Positions 1 to 8,475 of a DNA stretch of 64,000 nt are shown here, in pieces. The notes beneath the pieces were generated by a model. The model saw only the letters and a program-made list of their open reading frames with translations. It was not told the origin of the DNA and made no database searches. The translations under genes were made by a program, and so were the position numbers. This DNA is from Leptospira sp. WS60.C2. Its GTDB lineage: Bacteria > Spirochaetota > Leptospiria > Leptospirales > Leptospiraceae. The first letter of the stretch is position 1, and every line of letters starts with the position of its first letter. The DNA lies in assembly GCF_040833955.1 (NCBI RefSeq), contig NZ_CP162133.1, positions 1,882,001 through 1,946,000 of the forward strand, written 5' to 3'.

Positions 1-1
1 C

Positions 2-1501
2 TTAGAATCGCAAATTGTTTTTTTAAATGACCCACTCTTTCGAGCCCGAGTTTTCGAACGCATTGCGCAAAACAAGGAATCGGCGGGACTTGCCATCGAA
101 ACGGCAGTTAGTTCTCTTTATGACGAATTCCAATCTATCCCAGATGAGTTCTTTCGGGAAAGAGCAGACCATTTACTAGATATAGGCAAACGGATAGAAT
201 CGAATTTGTATCCAGAAAAAGGTACAGAACAAACGAAAATCCCTGACGATGTCATCCTCATCGCAAAAGAGATTACACCTTCCGAGATGATCCAACTTGG
301 AAAATCGAAACTCCGTGGCATTGCCACAGATTTCGGAGGGAAAACAGGACACACAGCCATCATTGCGAGGAATTACGGAATTCCAACCATTGTGGGTTTG
401 AAAAACATCACCTCACACGTAGAAGATGACGATTACATTTTACTCGATGCCACCAAAGGAATTCTCAATCGATCACCAAATATTGATGAAATTAAACTCG
501 CGGGAATCAAAAGCGACATCAAAAGATCCATTCCGATTCGTGAAATCAGTGACGGACCTAAGGAACTCAAAACCAAAGATGGAAAAAAGTTTTCCCTTCG
601 TGCCAACATTGATTCAGAAGACGAAGTAGACACAGCCTTTCTTCAGGGTGCTGATGGAATTGGTCTTGTGCGAACAGAAATTTTATTCATTCGTTATGTG
701 GAATTCAAACCCACAGAGGAAGAGCAGTTCACTGTTTATAAGCGAATTCTACTCAAAATGGTGGGTCGCCCTGTTACGTTCCGTGTCTGGGACATCGGTG
801 CAGATAAAATGGAAAATGGATATGAAGAAGAAAATCCATTTCTTGGGAACCGAGGGATTCGTTATCTATTAAGACACCCTCATTTTTTCAAAGAGCAATT
901 GCGAGCCTTGTTACGTGCCAGTGAATTTGGAACAATGCGTATCATGTTGCCGATGATCACAACGCGATCTGAAATTTTGCAAACAAAAGTACTCATCAAC
1001 GAATGTTTGGAAGAACTAAAAAACTCAGGCCTTGTGATTACGAAAAAAATTCCATTGGGAATCATGGTAGAAACTCCTGCTTGTGCTTTAAATTTACCGT
1101 TTCTAGGAAACCATGTTGATTTCTATAGCATTGGAACCAATGACTTACTACAGTATCTCCTTGCCGTGGAACGTAATAACCATTTGGTGGGAGATCTTTA
1201 CAATCCTTGGCAGGTGGTCTTTTTACTACTTCTAAAAAACATTGTCGAAGTTGCCAACTCGCAGAAAAAACCAATCAGCATTTGTGGTGAAATTGGCAGT
1301 GATCCGATGTTTACAGCAGTTCTCATCGGACTTGGATTTCGGGATCTGAGCTCTGCGATTCCCCTAATGAAAGAAGTGGCCGAAAAAGTTACAGAAATCT
1401 CCACTTGGAAAGCAAAGTTACTCGCAGAACAAGTGATCACTCTTGCTGGTGAAGAAAAATTTGATGAAATTGAAAAACTTGTCATGGAGACAAAAGGGTA
1501 A
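2..1501 (+). CDS. ptsI: Phosphoenolpyruvate-protein phosphotransferase (PTS enzyme I), 5' end missing
   Basis: Enzyme I takes phosphate from PEP and passes it to HPr in the cytoplasm. The reading frame is open from base 2, so the N-terminus lies outside the window. The phospho-histidine segment GGKTGHTAIIAR is present, with Gly where most family members have Ser before the His. It is followed by the PEP-binding barrel with GADGIGLVRTE, RVWDIGADK, the arginine-rich GNRGIRYLLRHP and the catalytic-cysteine segment SICGEIGSDP. I cannot tell from this fragment whether a GAF domain (PtsP type) precedes it. The next gene points the opposite way, and I see no clear terminator in the 37 bp between them. 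Confidence 0.9.
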   Translation, partial: LESQIVFLNDPLFRARVFERIAQNKESAGLAIETAVSSLYDEFQSIPDEFFRERADHLLDIGKRIESNLYPEKGTEQTKIPDDVILIAKEITPSEMIQLGKSKLRGIATDFGGKTGHTAIIARNYGIPTIVGLKNITSHVEDDDYILLDATKGILNRSPNIDEIKLAGIKSDIKRSIPIREISDGPKELKTKDGKKFSLRANIDSEDEVDTAFLQGADGIGLVRTEILFIRYVEFKPTEEEQFTVYKRILLKMVGRPVTFRVWDIGADKMENGYEEENPFLGNRGIRYLLRHPHFFKEQLRALLRASEFGTMRIMLPMITTRSEILQTKVLINECLEELKNSGLVITKKIPLGIMVETPACALNLPFLGNHVDFYSIGTNDLLQYLLAVERNNHLVGDLYNPWQVVFLLLLKNIVEVANSQKKPISICGEIGSDPMFTAVLIGLGFRDLSSAIPLMKEVAEKVTEISTWKAKLLAEQVITLAGEEKFDEIEKLVMETKG

Positions 1502-1538
1502 CAATTTCTTCGTTTTCACTTCCCTTTTCCCTATCAAA

Positions 1539-2909
1539 CTAGGACTCAATAGAAGCTCGAATCGGGGAACCAATTCTTTCTTTCGTTTCTGCACTTTCTC
1601 TTAATAATCTTTGAATGGATGGTCGTTTCCAGAGGTAAATTCCGTATAACAATAGAGCGGCACACCAAGACACGATGACAAAGATTGCATAGAAATCTGA
1701 CAGACTCCCCCATTCCCTTTGGTAACCAGAAAGAATTCCCGCTGCATAATGCCCCAAGGCTGTTGACAAAAACCAAATCCCCATGAGGAGTGATGCAAAC
1801 CGAACCGGTGCCATTCGACTCACAAACGACAGACCCACAGGGGAAAGACAAAGTTCACTTAAAGTATTCCAAAAATAAACAGAAACCAAAAAGAAAAGGG
1901 AAACCAGAACCCCTGTCTCTGCTTGTTTTGCGGCAACCACCATTACTAAAAAGCCGATCCCAAGTAAAAATAAACTGATCACAAACTTTAAGATAGGATT
2001 GGGATTTCGATTGGAACGAGAAAGGTAGATCCAAATACTCGAAAGAATTGGCCCAAAGATTAAAATCATAAGAGGGTTTAATGATTGTAAGATGGATGCT
2101 GGAATTTCAAATCCAAAGACATTTCTGTCTGTATTCCGTAGAGCAAATAAATTGAGAGATGTGCCCATCTGCTCAAATGCCATCCAGAAAAAAATACTAA
2201 AAAAGGATAACAGTCCAATCAGTACCATTTTGGATAGGGTATCAGATTCCGGCTCTTTGTTTTTCTCTGACTTATGATTCAGATTAGAATTTTGTTTTGA
2301 TTCTTTTTCCCAGACAAACGAAGGAAGTGATTTGCTTCCAAAATAGAATACGAGAATGCCTAAAAACATTCCCACACCAGCCGAGAAAAAGCCCAAATGC
2401 CAATTGACCTTTTCTCCTAAACTACCAGCAATGATAGGTCCAAGAAGACCACCTAAATTGATTCCCATATAGAATATGGTAAACCCGCTGTCCCTCAAGT
2501 TTGGTTTTTCCTGATACAACCTTCCAAAGATTGTGGAAATATTGGGCTTAAAAAATCCGTTACCCAAGGCAAGTAAACAAAGTCCCAAATAAAAATAAGT
2601 CAAATCATCTAACGCAAGGGAAAGATGCCCAAGTAACATCAAAATACTTCCCAAATAAATCGAAAATCGATAACTTAAATAACGATCTGTAATGTATCCT
2701 CCAATCACAGGTGTTAGATACACGAAACTTGTATAATATGCATAGACAACACCTGCATCTTTGTCTGTAAATCCTAAGGACTTAACAAGATACAGAACTA
2801 GGAGAGCTCGCATTCCGTAATAACTGAGTCTCTCCCACATTTCCGTGAGAAATAAAGCGGTGATGCCTTTTGGGTGAACGTTTAATTGGTTTTGGTCCGA
2901 CTTTTCCAA
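1539..2909 (-). CDS. POT/PTR2-family proton-coupled peptide transporter
   Basis: This is a 456-residue inner-membrane MFS protein with about 12 hydrophobic segments. The N-terminal helix carries the proton-coupling ExxER motif in LTEMWERLSYYGMRALL. FYMGINLGGLLGP matches the second PTR2 signature. The family imports di- and tripeptides with protons. The start is TTG at 2909, with AGAGGA about 8 bp before it. The start lies inside the end of the adenosyltransferase gene (28-bp overlap), so the two are probably transcribed and translated together, although the functional link is not obvious. Confidence 0.9.
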   Translation of the reverse strand: MEKSDQNQLNVHPKGITALFLTEMWERLSYYGMRALLVLYLVKSLGFTDKDAGVVYAYYTSFVYLTPVIGGYITDRYLSYRFSIYLGSILMLLGHLSLALDDLTYFYLGLCLLALGNGFFKPNISTIFGRLYQEKPNLRDSGFTIFYMGINLGGLLGPIIAGSLGEKVNWHLGFFSAGVGMFLGILVFYFGSKSLPSFVWEKESKQNSNLNHKSEKNKEPESDTLSKMVLIGLLSFFSIFFWMAFEQMGTSLNLFALRNTDRNVFGFEIPASILQSLNPLMILIFGPILSSIWIYLSRSNRNPNPILKFVISLFLLGIGFLVMVVAAKQAETGVLVSLFFLVSVYFWNTLSELCLSPVGLSFVSRMAPVRFASLLMGIWFLSTALGHYAAGILSGYQREWGSLSDFYAIFVIVSWCAALLLYGIYLWKRPSIQRLLRESAETKERIGSPIRASIES

Positions 2910-3454
2910 ATGGTTTCCTCTTGGCCGAGTGAAAAATTAGCAAACCTTGCTGCTACGAATAAGTAATCTGACAACCGATTGAGGTAAATGCGAAGATCAT
3001 TATGAATCTCACCACCACCTTCCATGTAAACCAGAAGATCTCGTTCTAACCGTCGACACACGGTGCGAGCCATATGAAGGGCGCTGGCAATTTGTGTTCC
3101 ACCAGGCAAAATGAAAAATTTAATTTCAGGAAGTGTTTCCATCAAACGGTCGATTTCTTTTTCCAGAAGATCCACATCTTCTTTTTTCACAACGGTTCCA
3201 TCTGTAGCATCTTTCGGTACATAACCAGCAAGTTCTGATCCAATTTCAAAAAGGAAACTCTGAATGGATTGTAAATGCGTAAGAAATTCTTTTTCCAAAG
3301 GATCGGCCTTTCCGAAGGAAAGCGCAAGACCGATGGTGCTATTCAATTCATCGCAGGTTCCATAAAGATCCACTCTTCTGTCAGTTTTCGAAACCTTTTT
3401 TCCAGAAGCTAAATACGTCTGTCCGCCGTCCCCAAATTTTGTGTAGATTTTCAA
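2882..3454 (-). CDS. pduO: PduO-type cob(I)alamin adenosyltransferase
   Basis: This cytoplasmic enzyme transfers the adenosyl group of ATP to cob(I)alamin, making coenzyme B12. At 190 residues it has the normal family length. The ATP-binding N-terminus KIYTKFGDGGQTYLASGKKVSK is followed by DLYGTCDELNS, and the C-terminal half holds the conserved RRLERDL and YLNRLSDYLFVAARFAN segments. The start is TTG, with AAGAGG about 10 bp upstream. A GC-capped inverted repeat lies just before it (see 3471-3507). I looked for a cobalamin riboswitch in the leader and did not find its conserved boxes. Confidence 0.92.
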   Translation of the reverse strand: MKIYTKFGDGGQTYLASGKKVSKTDRRVDLYGTCDELNSTIGLALSFGKADPLEKEFLTHLQSIQSFLFEIGSELAGYVPKDATDGTVVKKEDVDLLEKEIDRLMETLPEIKFFILPGGTQIASALHMARTVCRRLERDLLVYMEGGGEIHNDLRIYLNRLSDYLFVAARFANFSLGQEETIWKSRTKTN

Positions 3455-3470
3455 AATCGTACGACCTCTT

Positions 3471-3507
3471 CCCCTAAATTTTCTTTACAGTCATCAGTTT
3501 TTAGGGG
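3471..3507. repeat. Inverted repeat in the leader of the adenosyltransferase gene
   Basis: CCCCTAAA at 3471-3478 is the exact reverse complement of TTTAGGGG at 3500-3507, with a 21-base loop. On the minus strand the hairpin would form about 17-53 nt before the TTG start of the adenosyltransferase. It could be an mRNA leader structure or a protein site. There is no T-run on the minus side to suggest a terminator. Confidence 0.4.
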
Positions 3508-3657
3508 TAGAATCCTCTGGAAAGGAAAAATTCACGGGAGAACCAAGGGCAGGCAACCCCTTCTCTCCTCGAAGGAAAGGATTTCTGGAAACTGAATTTT
3601 TCGTTTCTCCGCCTGTAGGGAAACAAGCGGGTCATGGACACACAGGAGGGTGTGACA

Positions 3658-4506
3658 ATGATTATCAATCACAACATCAGTGCACTCGTTGCAAAACGAG
3701 CACTTACAAACACCAGTCGTGACATGGACAAATCCATGGAACACCTAGCAACGGGTATGCGAATCAATAGACCAGGGGACGATTCCTTGGGATTCTCATT
3801 ATCCGAAAAACTTAGATCCCAAATCCGTGCCTTAGGACAAGCAGAACGAAATACCCAGGATGGTATGTCGTTTTTGCAAGTTACGGAAGGATCTTTGGAC
3901 CAAGTAAACTCAATCTTACAGAGGTTACGCGAACTATCCGTTCAATCTGCCAATGGGATTTATTCGAATGAGGACAGAAAACTTGTCCAATTAGAAGTGT
4001 CCCAACTTGTAGAAGAAGTGGAAAGGATCGGTACCTCTGCAGAGTTTAACAAAGTCAAACCTCTAGATGGTCGGTTTTCAAGAGCTGCTAAAACTCCAAT
4101 GACCTTACAAGTGGGTGCTAACGGTTCAGAAAAAATTGAAGTCTACATCAATACGATGACTAGTTCTTCTTTGAAACTGAAACAAGCTGGATCGAAGTTT
4201 ACACTTTCAACTCCGAACAAAGCTTCCGATTCACTTCAAGTCTTGGATGATGCAATCTCAAAGGTGAACCGACTTAGGTCAGACTTAGGTGCGTATTACA
4301 ACCGATTGGATTTAACCTTAAAATCACTGAGTAATAACTATGTGAATATGGTTTCTTCCGAATCGCAAGTACGTGATGCAGATATGGCAACGGAAATGGT
4401 GGAATATTCTAAAAACCAAATCCTTACCAAATCTGGTGTGGCCATGCTTGCCCAAGCAAATCTCAGACCAGAATCCGTAGTAAAACTCCTCACGGACAGA
4501 TACTAA
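3658..4506 (+). CDS. flaB: Flagellin FlaB, periplasmic flagellar filament core protein
   Basis: This is a 282-residue flagellin of the spirochaetal endoflagellum, exported by the flagellar type III route and assembled in the periplasm. The D0/D1 N-terminus MIINHNISALVAKRAL with NRPGDDSLGFSLSEKLRSQIR is typical, and so is the C-terminus ending MLAQANLRPESVVKLL. No variable outer domain is present, as usual for FlaB. The start at 3658 is chosen over 3634 because AGGAGG at 3644-3649 lies 8 bp before it and because flagellins begin MIINHN. A strong hairpin terminator follows. Confidence 0.95.
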   Translation: MIINHNISALVAKRALTNTSRDMDKSMEHLATGMRINRPGDDSLGFSLSEKLRSQIRALGQAERNTQDGMSFLQVTEGSLDQVNSILQRLRELSVQSANGIYSNEDRKLVQLEVSQLVEEVERIGTSAEFNKVKPLDGRFSRAAKTPMTLQVGANGSEKIEVYINTMTSSSLKLKQAGSKFTLSTPNKASDSLQVLDDAISKVNRLRSDLGAYYNRLDLTLKSLSNNYVNMVSSESQVRDADMATEMVEYSKNQILTKSGVAMLAQANLRPESVVKLLTDRY

Positions 4507-4523
4507 GGTTTTTTAAGAGATGG

Positions 4524-4556
4524 AAATCCTCCTTGCAAACGAGGAGGATTTCTTTA
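4524..4556 (+). terminator. Intrinsic terminator after flaB
   Basis: AAATCCTCCT (4524-4533) pairs perfectly with AGGAGGATTT (4542-4551) around an 8-base loop and is followed by a T-rich stretch. It lies 18 bp after the flaB stop. Confidence 0.8.
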
Positions 4557-4603
4557 TACTTTGTCCGAAACCTTCATTTCAAATGTAAGCGAGGACAATC
4601 ATT

Positions 4604-5335
4604 TTGAAACAAATCATCTCAGGAATTCTATCCCTATCTTTACTTTCCACAATCTCTTGTGGGCTTTCTGATAACACAAAACGACTCATTCTCAGTACTT
4701 CCATCGGATGCGGAGTTGGTCTTGCATTAGGTGCTGTTTACGACGAAACGCAAAGAAAAAAAGATACTAAAAACAAAAAGAACGATTTCCAAAGACAAAT
4801 CAAAGAATCTTTGGCCATGGAAAAGAAAAAGCCACAAAACAAAGGTAAAATTATCGGTCTGGGGGCTGGATGTTTAGCTGGTCTTGGAACTGGTTTTTAT
4901 CTCAATACTATGTATGATAACATGGCAGAGGAAATGCAAAAACAAGGGATCACTCTTACAAAAGATATAAGAGGTGGCGAGACGGTTGGACTTACCGCAA
5001 CCATGGACGGTGGAATCGCTTTCGAAGACGGAAAAGCGGATCTCAAAGGAAAGGGAAAAGAAAACATTGATAAGTTAGCAGAAGCACTGGCAGCATACCC
5101 TGAAACCAAAATCAACATCACAGGACATGCCAACCGAACGGGTTCAGAAGAAGTAAATATACGACTTTCTAGAGAACGAGCAGCTACAGCGAAAAACGCA
5201 ATCATCGAAAATGGTGTGGACGGAAAACGAATTGTTTCCGCGGCAGGTCTTGGTTCCTCTGATCCAATCAAAGGCGTAGACCCAAAAAATGAAGCCAACC
5301 GCCGTGTGGAAGTGGTAATTGTTCCAGCTAGCTAA
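4604..5335 (+). CDS. OmpA-domain lipoprotein
   Basis: A likely outer-membrane lipoprotein of 243 residues that would bind peptidoglycan. The signal peptide ends LLSTISC, a plausible spirochaetal lipobox with Cys19. Two glycine-rich hydrophobic stretches (GCGVGLALGAVYDE and GLGAGCLAGLGTGFY) resemble glycine-zipper segments. The C-terminal 120 residues are an OmpA_C domain with NITGHANRTGSEEVNIRLSRERA and ANRRVEVVI. The start is TTG, with GAGGA about 8 bp upstream. It is a relative of Loa22-type proteins in general design, but I do not assign that name. Confidence 0.85.
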   Translation: MKQIISGILSLSLLSTISCGLSDNTKRLILSTSIGCGVGLALGAVYDETQRKKDTKNKKNDFQRQIKESLAMEKKKPQNKGKIIGLGAGCLAGLGTGFYLNTMYDNMAEEMQKQGITLTKDIRGGETVGLTATMDGGIAFEDGKADLKGKGKENIDKLAEALAAYPETKINITGHANRTGSEEVNIRLSRERAATAKNAIIENGVDGKRIVSAAGLGSSDPIKGVDPKNEANRRVEVVIVPAS

Positions 5336-5385
5336 ATTTTAACTCTATACCTTTGCGACTCTGTCGCGTGGGAGATATAAAATGA

Positions 5386-5420
5386 AAAAAGCCTACAAAA
5401 ATTCTTTGTAGGCTTTTTTT
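5386..5420. terminator. Bidirectional intrinsic terminator between the OmpA-like gene and ybaB
   Basis: GCCTACAAA (5391-5399) pairs with TTTGTAGGC (5405-5413). An A-run precedes the left arm and a T-run follows the right arm, so the hairpin can end transcription from both converging genes. Confidence 0.85.
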
Positions 5421-5450
5421 TTATTTTGGAAATAAACAACTCGTTTCGAA

Positions 5451-5771
5451 TTATATCCCTAAACCTGGAAACCCACCCATGGCTTGCATTTGTTTTGCAG
5501 CACCCGCTTGTGCATCCTGGAGCGCTTTCGTGTAAGCTTCTTGGATCGAACGTTCGAGAAGATTTTTATCCTTTTTTTCCAAAAGTTCATCTTCAATTTG
5601 AATGGATTTCATTTGAAATTTCCCATCCAACGTAACCGAAAGAAGTTTATTTTTTGAAATTCCCACGAAATTGAGACCAGCAAGTTCCTTTTCCATGGTT
5701 TTCACTTGCGAGCGCATTTTTTTCATCTGTTTGAGCATATCAAACTTGTTTCCACCTGCTCCACCGAACAT
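5451..5771 (-). CDS. ebfC: YbaB/EbfC-family nucleoid-associated protein
   Basis: A small (106 aa) DNA-binding protein of the YbaB/EbfC family, which coats DNA as a dimer. The Met/Lys-rich helix FDMLKQMKKMRSQVKTMEKELA, the beta core LLSVTLDGKFQMKSIQIEDELL and the Met/Gly-rich C-terminus AAKQMQAMGGFPGLGI are typical. I chose ATG at 5771 over GTG at 5777 because GAGG lies 5 bp before the ATG but abuts the GTG. dnaX and recR, frequent neighbours elsewhere, are not adjacent. Confidence 0.9.
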   Translation of the reverse strand: MFGGAGGNKFDMLKQMKKMRSQVKTMEKELAGLNFVGISKNKLLSVTLDGKFQMKSIQIEDELLEKKDKNLLERSIQEAYTKALQDAQAGAAKQMQAMGGFPGLGI

Positions 5772-5850
5772 AATCACCTCTTTTCCATTTCAGGATTTTT
5801 TTTCTAACAAAGAACGCAAATATAAAACGGCCGGTGTCGATACTAAGACT

Positions 5851-7224
5851 ATGATCCATCCAAATTCAAACTACAAACGAATCTGGGATCTATTTGTATT
5901 TTGTTGCATAACGTATTTCGCAATTGAAGTTCCAATTCGCCTCGTATTCCATCATAAATTGTCGTCTGGTGTTACGCCTTTTGAGCGCTTCATCCAAATC
6001 ATTTTTGGAATCGACCTTATTTTAAATTTCTTTACTGCCATCATCAAGGATAGACTGCTCATCCAAAATCGAAAAATCATTGCCAAATCTTATCTCAAAA
6101 CCTGGTTTCTCATCGATTTTCTTTCCGCCTTTCCCTTTGATTTATTTGGTGGATTTTTCTTTGAATACTTTGGAGTCACCGATAGCCTAAAGATCCTCCG
6201 TTTGCTTCGATCAGTTCGTGTGTTTGAATTGTTTAAGTCCCTTCGAATGCTTGCACTTGGTGCCGACTCAGAGGATCGATTTAAGTTATTGGAAGTGATC
6301 AATCCAATGACATTTCGTCTGATATTTTTTATCTATTGGACGACACTCTTTGCTCATTGGGTTGCATGCGGGTGGATCCATTTGAGTCCAGAGTTTATCC
6401 CAGACAAAGACATGGTCACTCGTTACATTCGTGCCTTATATTGGTCAGTTACGACTCTCACAACCATTGGTTATGGGGACATAACTCCTACTACCAATCC
6501 TCAAACCATATACACAATGGGAGTGATGATTCTAGGTGTGGGTATTTATGGATATGTGATTGGAAATATCGCCACACTCTTATCTAATTTAGACATTTCG
6601 CGTGTTACGTTCCAAGAGAAGTTAAATACCATAAATTCTTTTATAAAGTATAAAAAATTACCACCACACCTTGCAAATCGTATTCGTTCCTATTATATCA
6701 ATCTATGGGAAAACAAACATGGAATTGATGAAAAAGAAATTTGGGACCAACTCCCATCCGGAATTAAAATAGATGTCTCTATGTTCTTGCACAACCACCT
6801 AATTTCGGTTGTCCCATTTTTCAAACAGGCTCCAGAAGAATTAAAACGGGAAGTTGTATTAGAATTAAAACCTGCATATTATATGAAAGGTGATGTCATC
6901 TTTCGCGAAGGGGATGTTCCGCATAATATGTATTTTTTATCCAAAGGTCATGTGGAAGTGATCAAAGAAAAAACGGGCGAGTTACTTGCTACCTTAAATT
7001 CTGGATCCTTTTTTGGAGAGATGAGTCTCATTGATGACTCACTCAGAACTGCTACGATCAAAGCAGGTTCCTACTGCGATGTATACACTCTAAGTCGAGA
7101 TGCATTTCAAGAAATCTTAAAACACCATCCAAGTTTTGCCACTCATATCCAACACATTGCATCAGAACGAAAACAACACCAAGCTAGTTTTACAATCCCT
7201 AAGGAACCAAATTCCAATTCGTAA
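5851..7224 (+). CDS. Cyclic-nucleotide-gated potassium channel (LliK/SthK type)
   Basis: A 457-residue inner-membrane channel. It has six transmembrane segments; an S4 helix with repeated arginines (about residues 112-138, KILRLLRSVRVFELFKSLR); the selectivity filter TIGYGD at 205-210; a C-linker at about 250-330; and a C-terminal cyclic-nucleotide-binding domain at about 335-430. The phosphate-binding cassette FGEMSLIDDSLRTA has the conserved Glu390 and Arg399. Close relatives from Leptospira licerasiae (LliK) and Spirochaeta thermophila (SthK) have been studied structurally. The ATG at 5851 is preferred because upstream codons would be antisense to ybaB. Its leader is short and no good Shine-Dalgarno is visible. 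Confidence 0.92.
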   Translation: MIHPNSNYKRIWDLFVFCCITYFAIEVPIRLVFHHKLSSGVTPFERFIQIIFGIDLILNFFTAIIKDRLLIQNRKIIAKSYLKTWFLIDFLSAFPFDLFGGFFFEYFGVTDSLKILRLLRSVRVFELFKSLRMLALGADSEDRFKLLEVINPMTFRLIFFIYWTTLFAHWVACGWIHLSPEFIPDKDMVTRYIRALYWSVTTLTTIGYGDITPTTNPQTIYTMGVMILGVGIYGYVIGNIATLLSNLDISRVTFQEKLNTINSFIKYKKLPPHLANRIRSYYINLWENKHGIDEKEIWDQLPSGIKIDVSMFLHNHLISVVPFFKQAPEELKREVVLELKPAYYMKGDVIFREGDVPHNMYFLSKGHVEVIKEKTGELLATLNSGSFFGEMSLIDDSLRTATIKAGSYCDVYTLSRDAFQEILKHHPSFATHIQHIASERKQHQASFTIPKEPNSNS

Positions 7225-7226
7225 AA

Positions 7227-8000
7227 CTAAATTCGTAAATTCAAAATAGAATGTTCTGGGTCAACGAGGGCAATGGTTTCATCTGCCAATCGATCAAACG
7301 CATGCCATGCATTGGTATCTTTTTTCAAATGCTCCTGTTTTTCTGTTTTCACCTTGATCGATTCCGATTTTGGAATCTCTCCTAAGGTTGGAATTTCTTC
7401 AATGGCTTTTAATTTTTCTAAGAGGTCTCGGTGTTTTTTCCCAGGCCCAAACAGCGATGGAACAAAGGCGATTTTTTTCTTTTGGCTAAAAATTGTTTCT
7501 GTTTGAGAGATTTCATCCAAAAGTAAATTCACAGCACGAATCGTCCATTTACTCGGAGTCACAGGAATGAGGATCAGTTCTGAATTATAAATCGCAGTTG
7601 TCAGTTCATGTTTGGCAGAGCCAGGAGTATCGATCACAACAAATTGATATTCCCTCCGAATTTCCTCAAGGGAACGTTTGAATTGTAGACATAGGCTTGC
7701 CGAGTCTGGATTGTATTTTGTGAGTTTTGCCAAACTGAGAGTGGAAGGCAGAACATCAAAATGTTTTGTTTTACGAATGCAAGCCGAAATAGGTTTTAGC
7801 CCAAGTAAGACACTCATTACGTTTGTTTCATCCAAAACATTCAAATCCAAATCAGGCAGTGAAAAATCAGTCAAATCCCCTTGCATGTCCATGTCCACAA
7901 CCAGTGTTTTACCCCGTCTTGCTAAGGCACATGCCAAATGGGCAGCTGTTGTGGATTTACCACTTCCCCCTTTGATGTTGGAAACTGAAATCACCTTCAT
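7227..8000 (-). CDS. ParA/MinD-superfamily ATPase, orphan
   Basis: A 257-residue deviant-Walker ATPase. Walker A is KGGSGKSTT with the signature lysine, followed by VVDMDMQGDLTDF and the Walker B-like FVVIDTPGSAKHEL. ParA proteins move cargo on the nucleoid. There is no parB next to it and no replication or partition gene nearby, so it is more likely a positioning factor for another complex than a chromosome partition ATPase. It converges with the channel gene and diverges from the YopX-like gene. Confidence 0.85.
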   Translation of the reverse strand: MKVISVSNIKGGSGKSTTAAHLACALARRGKTLVVDMDMQGDLTDFSLPDLDLNVLDETNVMSVLLGLKPISACIRKTKHFDVLPSTLSLAKLTKYNPDSASLCLQFKRSLEEIRREYQFVVIDTPGSAKHELTTAIYNSELILIPVTPSKWTIRAVNLLLDEISQTETIFSQKKKIAFVPSLFGPGKKHRDLLEKLKAIEEIPTLGEIPKSESIKVKTEKQEHLKKDTNAWHAFDRLADETIALVDPEHSILNLRI

Positions 8001-8094
8001 GGGGTAAATAATTATCTGAATTCATCCATTGACCACTGATTTTTTTGGAATTTTCCTTGGAAAGGACTTCGACCTACTTAAATTGGTTCCTGTT

Positions 8095-8475
8095 ATGGCA
8101 TTCACGATTCGATTCCGAGTTTGGGACAAACAAGAGAAGGAATTTTCTCAAAAGGGTTTTAGTTTAACTTTAGATGGCAAATTACTAAAATTTGGTCAAC
8201 CTATCTCGAATGAAGACAATTATATTGTTAATTGTTTCACTGGCTTAAAAGATAAATATGACAAAGATTTGTACGAAGAAGACATCATTGAACATACAGT
8301 GGCGAAGGGTGGGAATTTAACTCAACATACGGGCATTATACGATATAACAATGAACATGGGGCGTTTTATTTAGAAAATGGCCCTCCTCTCCTCCAATTG
8401 TTTTCCATTCGAAAAGTAGGAAACCCTTACGAAAATCCAATTCTATATGATTTATATCTAAAAAGTAAGTCTTGA
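8095..8475 (+). CDS. YopX-like protein
   Basis: A small cytoplasmic protein of 126 residues. FRVWDKQEKEF near the N-terminus, FTGLKDKYDKDLYEEDII in the middle and VGNPYENPILY at the C-terminus match the YopX family, which is mostly found in prophages and has no known activity. ATG at 8095 is used because the homology begins at MAFTIRFRVWD; an in-frame start at 8029 would add 22 unmatched residues. The next gene starts 4 bp before its end, which implies coupling. Confidence 0.75.
   Translation: MAFTIRFRVWDKQEKEFSQKGFSLTLDGKLLKFGQPISNEDNYIVNCFTGLKDKYDKDLYEEDIIEHTVAKGGNLTQHTGIIRYNNEHGAFYLENGPPLLQLFSIRKVGNPYENPILYDLYLKSKS

Noticed and set aside
3455..3657. Cobalamin riboswitch upstream of the adenosyltransferase gene
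   Set aside because: The region has a hairpin but not the conserved B12-box sequences, and the leader is short. I do not claim it.
5671..5850. N-terminal extension of the channel gene
   Set aside because: It is antisense to ybaB and the channel family starts close to the ATG at 5851.
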